The position numbers and the translations under genes were made by a program. A model generated the notes under the pieces. It did not search any database, was not told the DNA's origin, and saw nothing but the letters and a program-made list of their open reading frames with translations. Below, piece by piece: positions 45,681 to 52,021 of a stretch of 52,021 nucleotides of DNA; positions within the stretch are counted from its first letter, which is position 1, and each line of letters begins with the position of its first letter. The stretch is taken from the NCBI GenBank assembly GCA_902761685.1, contig CACWLI010000010.1, forward strand, positions 1 to 52,021, written 5' to 3'. The stretch comes from an uncultured Erysipelotrichaceae bacterium (GTDB taxonomy: Bacteria; Bacillota_I; Bacilli_A; RF39; UBA660).

Positions 45681-46733
45681 ATGGTAAAAGATTTATGTTT
45701 TGAAATAATTGAAAAGTGTTTAAATAACTGTATGTTTTGTTCCTCAAACTCAAATTGCAATAAATCGCAAATTATTAGTTTTGATGATTTTAAAAGAACG
45801 ATAGATTTCTTTATGAAAACTGGTGGTATTGAAGAATTGTCATTATCAGGAGGGGAACCTTTTTTGCATCCAGATTTAATAAAAATGGTTGAATATTCAA
45901 AATCACTTGGAATTAGAACAGTAATATTTACAAGTGGTGTTACTAAGAGTGATGGAGTTAGTGATGAAGAAAAAATAAAAATAAAAGATGAAATGAATAG
46001 TCAACTACAAGAAATTGCTGATGAAGAGTTATTAAAACAGAAAATAGTTAATTTTTATAATAGATTATTAAGCCCTCCAAGTTTTACTTCAATATCTAGA
46101 GAAACTTTAATAAAACTTCAAGAAATAGGATTAGATAAAATTGTATTTGATTATCAAGCATATGAATATGAAACAGATCATATGTTAATGGGAAGAAAAG
46201 AAATATCTAGATTATCGCTTTTAAAATCATTGATTACTTCATCATTAATTGGTTTAGAAGTTGACGTTCATTTTGTCCCTATGAAAATAAATTATAAAGA
46301 AATTGGTGATATATTAGAGATGCTTGAAATAGCAGAAGTTAAAAATATCAGTTTATTAAATTTTTTACCGCAAGGAAGAGGAAAAATAAATCAAAAGAAT
46401 TTACAACTTTCAGATGAAGAATTAAAAGAATTCTTTATATTATTAAATCAATATAAACAAAAGTATTCAGGTAATATTAGGGTTGGTATACCGTTACAGG
46501 GGGAAAATACTCATAAATGTAATGCAGGATTAGAAAAGTTGGATATAAAATATGATGGAACAGTATTACCATGTCCAGCATTCAAAGAGATTACTGAAGA
46601 AGAGTGTAAAAAGTTTAATATTAATTTACCAAATATTTATAGAAATTTAGAGGAAGTGGTAATACCAGGACATGGTACTAGAGTAGAACCATTATGTAAA
46701 CAAATATATAATGCGAGAACTAAAAATAATTAG
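45681..46733 (+). CDS. Radical SAM enzyme with C-terminal auxiliary-cluster cysteines
   Basis: The 350-residue protein has the CxxxCxxC cluster motif at the very start (C13, C17, C20 in KCLNNCMFCSS), the SAM-contacting GGEP motif (SLSGGEPFLHPDL), and a TIM-barrel-like core. A C-terminal region of cysteines (THKCNAGLEKL, VLPCPAFKE, EEECKK, EPLCKQIY) resembles a SPASM/twitch auxiliary iron-sulfur cluster site. Such enzymes modify peptides or proteins, or small cofactors; the substrate is not predictable. GAGGAGG precedes ATG 45681. It follows the unknown 173-residue protein gene. Confidence 0.87.
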   Translation: MVKDLCFEIIEKCLNNCMFCSSNSNCNKSQIISFDDFKRTIDFFMKTGGIEELSLSGGEPFLHPDLIKMVEYSKSLGIRTVIFTSGVTKSDGVSDEEKIKIKDEMNSQLQEIADEELLKQKIVNFYNRLLSPPSFTSISRETLIKLQEIGLDKIVFDYQAYEYETDHMLMGRKEISRLSLLKSLITSSLIGLEVDVHFVPMKINYKEIGDILEMLEIAEVKNISLLNFLPQGRGKINQKNLQLSDEELKEFFILLNQYKQKYSGNIRVGIPLQGENTHKCNAGLEKLDIKYDGTVLPCPAFKEITEEECKKFNINLPNIYRNLEEVVIPGHGTRVEPLCKQIYNARTKNN

Positions 46734-46811
46734 TACTAGTGATATTAGCATATAATAAAAATAAAAACATACATACATTATATTAACCATACTAGTATGT
46801 TTATATAGATT

Positions 46812-46837
46812 GAGACACATAATGTGTCTCTTATTTT
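46812..46837 (+). terminator. Terminator of the radical SAM operon
   Basis: GAGACACAT (46812-46820) and ATGTGTCTC (46822-46830) form a near-perfect hairpin followed by TTATTTT. The preceding 46734-46811 is AT-rich, with a short palindrome CATACTAGTATG (46788-46799). Confidence 0.75.
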
Positions 46838-46863
46838 ACAAAATAATAAAAAAGATTTATAAT
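46835..46863 (+). promoter_or_regulatory. Promoter giving a leaderless recombinase mRNA
   Basis: TTTACA (46835-46840), a 17-base spacer, TATAAT (46858-46863). The expected start point 7 bases later falls on the A of ATG 46870. Confidence 0.75.
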
Positions 46864-46869
46864 TTAATT

Positions 46870-47763
46870 ATGGAAAAAGAAGAATTTGAAAATATTGATA
46901 TAATAAAAGAGTTTTCTAATTATATCAGAACTAAGAATTATTCTATTAATACATATATGTCATATATAAATGATTTATATTATTTTTATATGTTTATTCA
47001 AAAAGATTTAACAAGTGTAAATGAAGATGATATTAGAAAGTATTTAGAATATTTAAATAATAAAAAGGAAAAAGCTACTTCTGTTAGAAGAAAAATTAGT
47101 TCTTTTAAAACATTTTATAAGTATTTATATTTAAATAATTATATGGATAAAAAAGATTATCCACTTGTTAAAATAGCTTATCCAAAATTAGAAAAAAAAT
47201 TACCTAAATTTGTATATTATAATGATCTATTAGATATTATAAATGAATCAATGAAAGATAGTGATGGAGTAAGAGATAGATTAATAATAGAAATGTTATA
47301 TGCCACTGGGGTTAGAGTTAGTGAACTTGTTAATATTAAATATGAAGATATAGATTTTAATAATAGAAGAATTAGAGTACTTGGAAAAGGAAATAAAGAA
47401 AGAATAGTTTATTATGGAGAATATGCAGAAGAAGTACTAAAAGAGTATATAAGTACTCATAAGAAGAATGAATATGGCTATGTTTTTACTAATTCTAAAG
47501 GTGAACAAATAACAGATAGAGGAATTAGATATATAATTGATAATATTATGAAAAGATTATCTGTTAAAGTTCATGTTACTCCACACGTATTAAGGCATAC
47601 ATTTGCCACTGATATGTTAAATAATGGGTGTGATATTAAAATAGTACAAGAATTATTAGGACATTCAAGTTTAAGAACAACAGAAGTATATACACATGTC
47701 ACTAATGAAAGATTAAAACAAGTTTATTATAATTGTTTTCCAAGGAGGGATAAAGATGAGTAA
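46870..47763 (+). CDS. Xer-type tyrosine recombinase
   Basis: The 297-residue site-specific recombinase has an N-terminal SAM-like core-binding domain (about 8-95) and a complete catalytic set: R149 (TGVRVSE), K in LGKGNKER, H239-x-x-R242 (HVLRHTFA), H265 (LGHSS) and Y274 (EVYTHV). Size and end match XerC/XerD, which resolve chromosome dimers; no other integrase-type features or mobile genes are nearby. No ribosome site precedes ATG 46870, and the promoter places the transcript start on that ATG. An earlier TTG at 46810 is rejected because it lies in the terminator. It overlaps tdk by 8 bases. Confidence 0.9.
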   Translation: MEKEEFENIDIIKEFSNYIRTKNYSINTYMSYINDLYYFYMFIQKDLTSVNEDDIRKYLEYLNNKKEKATSVRRKISSFKTFYKYLYLNNYMDKKDYPLVKIAYPKLEKKLPKFVYYNDLLDIINESMKDSDGVRDRLIIEMLYATGVRVSELVNIKYEDIDFNNRRIRVLGKGNKERIVYYGEYAEEVLKEYISTHKKNEYGYVFTNSKGEQITDRGIRYIIDNIMKRLSVKVHVTPHVLRHTFATDMLNNGCDIKIVQELLGHSSLRTTEVYTHVTNERLKQVYYNCFPRRDKDE

Positions 47764-48355
47764 ATTATATTATAGATATGGAGCTATGAATTCTGGTAAA
47801 ACAACATTATTATTGCAAGTTGCTCATAACTATGAAGAAAGAGGAATGAAAGTATTAATATTAAAACCTAAAATTGATACTAAAGGTGATAATAAAATAG
47901 TTACAAGAATTGGATTAAAAAGAAAAGTTGATCATTTAGTTTCAAAGGATGAAAATTTAACTACTTATTTAAATAGCATTCCAAAAGATATAGCATGTAT
48001 ATTAGTAGATGAATCACAATTTTTAACACGAGATCAAGTTGATGAGTTATTTATGTTTAGTAAGTTAAAAGATGTAGCAGTAATATGCTATGGACTTAGA
48101 AGTGATTTTAAGACAATGTCTTTCCCTGGAAGTTTAAGATTATTTGAAGTAGCTGATGTAATGGAAGAATTATATACTATATGTAGATGTGGTAAAAGAG
48201 CTAAATTTAATGCTAGAATTGTTAATGGAGAGTTTACATCTAATGGTGATCAAGTAGCTATAGATGGAGAAAATGAAGTTACATATGAATCTTTATGTGG
48301 AAAATGTTATTTAGAAAAAGTACTTGGAATAACTGAAAATGATATTAATGAATAA
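47756..48355 (+). CDS. tdk: Thymidine kinase, type II
   Basis: It phosphorylates thymidine with ATP in nucleotide salvage. The 199-residue protein has P-loop GAMNSGKTT (9-17), the catalytic glutamate E86 in LVDESQFLT, the lasso-domain zinc cysteines CRCGKRAKF and CGKCYLEK, and the thymidine-binding segment between them. GGAGGG precedes the ATG inside the end of the recombinase gene (8-base overlap), so tdk is translated from the recombinase transcript. The enzyme complements the phosphorylase at 16525. Confidence 0.96.
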   Translation: MSKLYYRYGAMNSGKTTLLLQVAHNYEERGMKVLILKPKIDTKGDNKIVTRIGLKRKVDHLVSKDENLTTYLNSIPKDIACILVDESQFLTRDQVDELFMFSKLKDVAVICYGLRSDFKTMSFPGSLRLFEVADVMEELYTICRCGKRAKFNARIVNGEFTSNGDQVAIDGENEVTYESLCGKCYLEKVLGITENDINE

Positions 48356-48380
48356 GTGAATTTTAAATTCACTTTTTTAA
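48354..48380 (+). terminator. Terminator after tdk
   Basis: AAGTGAATTT (48354-48363) pairs with AAATTCACTT (48365-48374), with the stop codon in the left arm, followed by Ts. Confidence 0.8.
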
Positions 48381-48427
48381 TTTTATTTTAACTTTCATTA
48401 ACTATTATTCTTTTTGGAGATGAGAGA

Positions 48428-49288
48428 ATGTATATATTAAAAAATGCTGTAACAAGTATTAGAAGAAGTAAAGGAAGAAATATATTAATAGGGATAATAA
48501 TCATTGTAATAGCTATTTCTTGTACAATAACTTTAGCAATTAGACAGAGTGCAAGTAAAATAATAAGTGCATATGAGGAAAAGAATAAGATAGAAGCAAC
48601 TATTGGAATGAATAGGGCTAGTCTTATTAAATCATTAAGAGATGGGGATAAATCTCAAGAAGAAATGATTAATGCATTTAATGATATTAAAGCACCTACA
48701 GAAGAAGAAATAATAAGTTATGCTGATAGTGATTATGTTAGTGATTATTATTATACATATGAAATGAGTGTTGATGCTAAAGATTTAACTGAAGCAACTG
48801 ATAGTTTAGTAAGAGAAACAACTGAAGTTAAAACAGAAACAAGTACAAAAACACAAACTAGAACTATGCCAAGTGGAGGACCTGGTGGTCCTGGAGGAAG
48901 AGCTAGTGGATCAGGTGGAAGTAGTCAAACAAGAACACAAACTACTAAGAAGACAACTACAACTAAAACAGAAAAAATATTTAATGAAAAAGCAGTTAAA
49001 TTAATGGAAAGTGTAGGTCTATCTAAAAATTTAAGAAGTAGAAGAGTATTAAAATTATCAGGTGGTGAACAACAAAGAGTAGCAATAGCAAGAAGTTTAT
49101 CATATAATCCAGAAATAATACTTGCTGATGAACCAACAGGTAATTTAGATAAAGAAACAGAAAATGAAATACTTGATATTTTTATAAGACTTGCTCATGA
49201 AGAAAACAAATGTGTTATTATTGTGACTCATTCACCAAATGTATGTGAAAAAGTAGATATTGTTTATGAATTAAAGAAGAGTAAGTAA
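48428..49288 (+). CDS. Chimeric ABC transporter remnant: permease N-terminus joined to ATPase C-terminus
   Basis: The 286-residue open frame joins two proteins that are normally separate. Residues 1-180 are the start of a MacB/FtsX-type permease: a membrane segment (about 18-38), part of the extracellular domain, and its Gly/Pro-rich loop PSGGPGGPGGRASG and Thr-rich stretch. From about 184 it is the second half of an ABC ATPase: LSGGEQQ signature (210-216), Walker B ILADEPT (231-237) and H-loop H268. The permease's remaining membrane segments and the ATPase's Walker A are missing. An in-frame deletion between adjacent permease and ATPase genes explains this best; assembly error is possible. 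The product cannot be a working transporter. Confidence 0.8.
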   Translation: MYILKNAVTSIRRSKGRNILIGIIIIVIAISCTITLAIRQSASKIISAYEEKNKIEATIGMNRASLIKSLRDGDKSQEEMINAFNDIKAPTEEEIISYADSDYVSDYYYTYEMSVDAKDLTEATDSLVRETTEVKTETSTKTQTRTMPSGGPGGPGGRASGSGGSSQTRTQTTKKTTTTKTEKIFNEKAVKLMESVGLSKNLRSRRVLKLSGGEQQRVAIARSLSYNPEIILADEPTGNLDKETENEILDIFIRLAHEENKCVIIVTHSPNVCEKVDIVYELKKSK

Positions 49289-49305
49289 CAAACTTACTCT
49301 TTTAA
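49277..49305 (+). terminator. Terminator after the ABC chimera
   Basis: AAGAGTAAGT (49277-49286, coding and stop region) pairs with ACTTACTCTT (49292-49301), followed by Ts. Confidence 0.85.
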
Positions 49306-49359
49306 TTAAATAATTTATGACAAATATTAAAATAACTATATCAAAAAAAATAAATGTTA

Positions 49360-49368
49360 TGATATAAT
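49360..49368 (+). promoter_or_regulatory. Extended -10 promoter of ppdK
   Basis: TGA followed by TATAAT (49363-49368) forms an extended -10; the -35 is weak. GAAAGGAG (49401-49408) is the ribosome site. Confidence 0.6.
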
Positions 49369-49418
49369 AAAAAAGTCGATGTGAAGCACAGTTAAGTGTA
49401 GAAAGGAGAAGTATTTAT

Positions 49419-52021
49419 ATGAAATATGTTTACATGTTTAGTGAAGGTAACAAAGACATGAGAGATCTTCTTGGTGGTAAAGGTGCTAACCTTGCTGAAA
49501 TGACAAGTATTGGTTTACCAGTCCCAAGAGGTTTTACAATTACTACTGAAGCTTGTACAGCATACTATGATGCAGGAAAAGAAATCAGTAAAGATATTGT
49601 AGATGAAATTTATGAAAAACTGGGTGAGTTAGAAAAACTTACTGGAAAAACTATGGGAGACTTAGAAAATCCATTATTAGTTTCTGTTAGAAGTGGAGCT
49701 AGAGCTAGTATGCCCGGCATGATGGATACAGTACTTAACTTAGGTTTAAATGACAAAGTAAGTGAATCATTTGCAAAAATAACTAATAATAAGAGATTTG
49801 TTTATGACTCATATCGTAGATTTATCATGATGTTTGCAGATGTTGTTAAAGGATATTCTAAGAATTCTTTTGAAAGAGTTTTAGATAAATTTAAAGAAGA
49901 AAAAAATGCTAAATTTGATACAGATTTAAATGCAGAAGATATGTATGAACTTGCATTTAAATTTAAAGATATTTATAAAGAATTATCTGGTGTTGAATTT
50001 CCACAAGATCCAAAAGTTCAATTAATAGAAGCAGTTACTGCTGTATTTAGAAGTTGGAATAATGATAGAGCTATTTATTATAGACGTATGAATGATATTC
50101 CATCTAGTTGGGGAACAGCTGTAAATGTTCAAGAAATGGTTTATGGAAATAAAAATGATAATAGTGGAACAGGAGTTGCATTTACTAGAAATCCAGCTAC
50201 TGGAGAAAAGAAACTATTTGGAGAATATTTAATGAATGCACAAGGAGAAGATGTTGTTGCAGGTGTTAGAACTCCAAAATCAATTGAAACATTAAAAGAA
50301 ACATTACCAGATGCTTATAATGATTTTGTTAAAACTTGTGAAATATTAGAAAAACATTATAAAGATATGCAAGATATGGAATTTACTATAGAAGATGGTA
50401 AACTATTCATGTTACAAACTCGTAATGGTAAAAGAACAGCAGCAGCAGCTTTAAAGATTGCAGTTGACTTATATAATGAAAAAATGATTACTAAGGAAGA
50501 AGCTTTATTAAGAGTTGAACCAAAATCATTAGATCAATTATTACACCCTAATTTTGATGCTGATGAACTTAAGAAAGCTACTCCAATTGCTACAGGTTTA
50601 GCTGCTAGTCCAGGTGCTGGTTGTGGTAAGATTTACTTTACTGCTGAAGAAGTAACTGAAGCTGCTAAAAGAGGAGAAGATACAATTCTTGTTAGACTTG
50701 AAACATCTCCAGAAGATATTGAAGGAATGAACCTTGCACGTGGTATTTTAACTATTCGTGGTGGTATGACTTCACATGCTGCTGTTGTTGCACGTGGTAT
50801 GGGTAGATGTTGTGTATCTGGATGTGGTGAACTAACGATAAGTGAGGAAAATAAAACTATTTCTACTAAAGATGGAAAAGTATTTAAAGAAGGAGATTAT
50901 ATCTCTATAGATGGAACTACTGGTAATGTATATGGTGAAAAAATTAAAACTGTTGAACCTGAAATCAGTGGTGACTTTGAAACATTTATGTCATGGGCAG
51001 ATGAAACTCGTAAATTAGGAGTTAGAACAAATGCTGATACTCCAAGAGATGCTAGACAAGCAATGAAATTCGGAGCTGAAGGTATTGGGCTTTGTAGAAC
51101 AGAACATATGTTCTTTGAAGAAGAAAGAATCTTTGCTATTCGTCAAATGATAGTTTCTGATACAGAAGAACAAAGAGAAAAAGCTCTTGCTAAATTACTT
51201 CCAATGCAAAGAGGTGATTTTGAAGAATTATATAAAGAAATGAAAGGATATCCAGTTACAATTCGTTTCTTAGATCCACCTCTACATGAATTTGTTCCAC
51301 ATACTGATGAAGAAATTAAACCACTTGCTAAAGAACTTGGAATGACATTCAAAGAATTAAAAGATAAGATTGCTTCATTACATGAATTTAACCCAATGAT
51401 GGGACACAGAGGATGTAGACTTGCTGTAACTTATCCAGAAATAGCAAGAATGCAAACTAGAGCTGTTATGGAAGCTGCTATTAATGTTGATAAGACAGGA
51501 CTTAAAGTTGAACCAGAAATTATGATTCCACTTGTAGGTGAAGTTAAAGAACTTGCTTATGTTAAAAATATTGTAGTTGAAACAATTAATCAAGTATTTG
51601 AAGAACAAAATTATAAATTAAAATATAAAATTGGTACAATGATTGAAATACCAAGAGCTGCTATTACAGCTGATAAAATTGCTGAAGAAGCTGAATTCTT
51701 CTCATTTGGAACAAATGACTTAACTCAAATGACATTTGGTTTTTCAAGAGACGATGCTGGTAAATTCTTAGGAGATTACTATAAGAAACAAATCTATGAA
51801 AGTGATCCATTTGCTAGAATTGATCAAGAAGGTGTTGGAGAACTTATTAGAATGGCTGTTGAAAAAGGTAAAGCTACTAGGCCAGATATTAAACTTGGTA
51901 TTTGTGGTGAACATGGTGGAGATCCATCAAGTGTTGATTTCTGTCATAGAGTAGGACTTACTTATGTATCATGTAGTCCATTTAGAGTACCAATCGCAAG
52001 ATTAGCTGCTGCTCAAGCTGC
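49419..52021 (+). CDS. ppdK: Pyruvate, phosphate dikinase (C-terminus cut by window edge)
   Basis: It interconverts pyruvate, ATP and phosphate with PEP, AMP and pyrophosphate, and usually makes ATP from PEP in pyrophosphate-using anaerobes. 867 codons are present, starting MKYVYMFSEGNKDMRDLLGG. The ATP-grasp domain is intact, the phospho-carrier histidine is H453 in GGMTSHAAVVARGMG, and the PEP/pyruvate-binding TIM barrel holds C829 in GICGEHGG, at the position of the catalytic cysteine. The frame runs off the edge at LAAAQA, so only a few final residues are missing. It has its own promoter. Confidence 0.97.
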   Translation, partial: MKYVYMFSEGNKDMRDLLGGKGANLAEMTSIGLPVPRGFTITTEACTAYYDAGKEISKDIVDEIYEKLGELEKLTGKTMGDLENPLLVSVRSGARASMPGMMDTVLNLGLNDKVSESFAKITNNKRFVYDSYRRFIMMFADVVKGYSKNSFERVLDKFKEEKNAKFDTDLNAEDMYELAFKFKDIYKELSGVEFPQDPKVQLIEAVTAVFRSWNNDRAIYYRRMNDIPSSWGTAVNVQEMVYGNKNDNSGTGVAFTRNPATGEKKLFGEYLMNAQGEDVVAGVRTPKSIETLKETLPDAYNDFVKTCEILEKHYKDMQDMEFTIEDGKLFMLQTRNGKRTAAAALKIAVDLYNEKMITKEEALLRVEPKSLDQLLHPNFDADELKKATPIATGLAASPGAGCGKIYFTAEEVTEAAKRGEDTILVRLETSPEDIEGMNLARGILTIRGGMTSHAAVVARGMGRCCVSGCGELTISEENKTISTKDGKVFKEGDYISIDGTTGNVYGEKIKTVEPEISGDFETFMSWADETRKLGVRTNADTPRDARQAMKFGAEGIGLCRTEHMFFEEERIFAIRQMIVSDTEEQREKALAKLLPMQRGDFEELYKEMKGYPVTIRFLDPPLHEFVPHTDEEIKPLAKELGMTFKELKDKIASLHEFNPMMGHRGCRLAVTYPEIARMQTRAVMEAAINVDKTGLKVEPEIMIPLVGEVKELAYVKNIVVETINQVFEEQNYKLKYKIGTMIEIPRAAITADKIAEEAEFFSFGTNDLTQMTFGFSRDDAGKFLGDYYKKQIYESDPFARIDQEGVGELIRMAVEKGKATRPDIKLGICGEHGGDPSSVDFCHRVGLTYVSCSPFRVPIARLAAAQA

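Noticed and set aside
46734..46835. Palindromes near the recombinase as a Xer/dif or phage attachment site
   Set aside because: CATACTAGTATG is short and has no dif-like 11-6-11 layout; the larger palindrome works as the radical SAM terminator. No other mobile genes are near.
46810..46869. TTG 46810 as the recombinase start
   Set aside because: The added codons are the GAGACAC hairpin terminator and the promoter; ATG 46870 gives the normal Xer N-terminus.
1..52021. Mycoplasma-type genetic code (TGA = Trp)
   Set aside because: TGA is used as a genuine stop at 5996-5998 and 43050-43052, and Trp is always TGG in the conserved proteins inspected.
1..52021. tRNA or rRNA genes
   Set aside because: No T-loop GGTTCGAATCC-type motif in a cloverleaf context and no rRNA-like stretch were seen; the only TTCGAA-type hit examined lies within fusA.

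Overview
The window is AT-rich, densely packed DNA from a Gram-positive-type bacterium. Stops are TAA, TAG and TGA (TGA ends the genes at 5998 and 43052), so the genetic code is standard, not the mycoplasma code. Promoters are mostly sigma-A-like with 17-base spacers, and many intrinsic terminators overlap stop codons. A T-box riboswitch, a type VII secretion ATPase, a VanY-type peptidase, a sortase-type surface protein and ComEA/ComEC all fit a Bacillota lineage. I infer an uncultured, reduced-genome Bacilli relative (RF39-like gut clade), but the sequence alone does not prove this.

Layout. 1-6.0 kb: the end of an unknown gene, the type VII secretion ATPase EssC, its ubiquitin-like partner YukD/EsaB and a transglutaminase-fold protein. 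6.0-9.5 kb: a valine T-box controlling an HD-domain phosphohydrolase and valyl-tRNA synthetase. 9.6-24.5 kb: mixed housekeeping and envelope genes: a HerA-type ATPase, a HIT protein, a SufS-type cysteine desulfurase, a short SSB, a second transglutaminase-fold protein, pyrimidine-nucleoside phosphorylase, a VanY-type carboxypeptidase, a PAP2 phosphatase, Der GTPase, several anchored proteins and one decayed gene. 24.6-29.0 kb: the str region rpsL-rpsG-fusA-tuf. 29.1-32.2 kb: two tandem paralogous lipoproteins and an exported TasA-like/DUF6273-like protein. 32.2-38.2 kb: HelD, an MFS-type transporter, and rpsO-pnp with a candidate leader pseudoknot. 38.2-42.3 kb: a large serine-hydrolase-like protein with a (Thr-Gln)14 tract, translationally coupled to a WXG100-like helical protein, then a thioester-domain surface adhesin with an NPKTG sorting motif. 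42.4-49.3 kb: comEA-comEC, an unknown gene plus a radical SAM enzyme, a leaderless Xer-type recombinase overlapping thymidine kinase, and a chimeric ABC transporter remnant. 49.4 kb to the end: pyruvate phosphate dikinase, cut a few residues before its C-terminus.

Themes. The cell appears to secrete through a type VII system, and candidate substrates or partners (WXG-like protein, hydrolase) lie 35 kb from the ATPase. Competence genes (ComEA, ComEC, an SSB without the acidic tail) suggest DNA uptake. Thymidine kinase and pyrimidine phosphorylase indicate nucleoside salvage. PPDK suggests pyrophosphate-linked glycolysis. The most novel-looking locus is the 38.2-40.6 kb hydrolase/WXG-like pair. 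Other notable items are the ABC chimera, the leaderless recombinase and the DWYDD-repeat lipoprotein.
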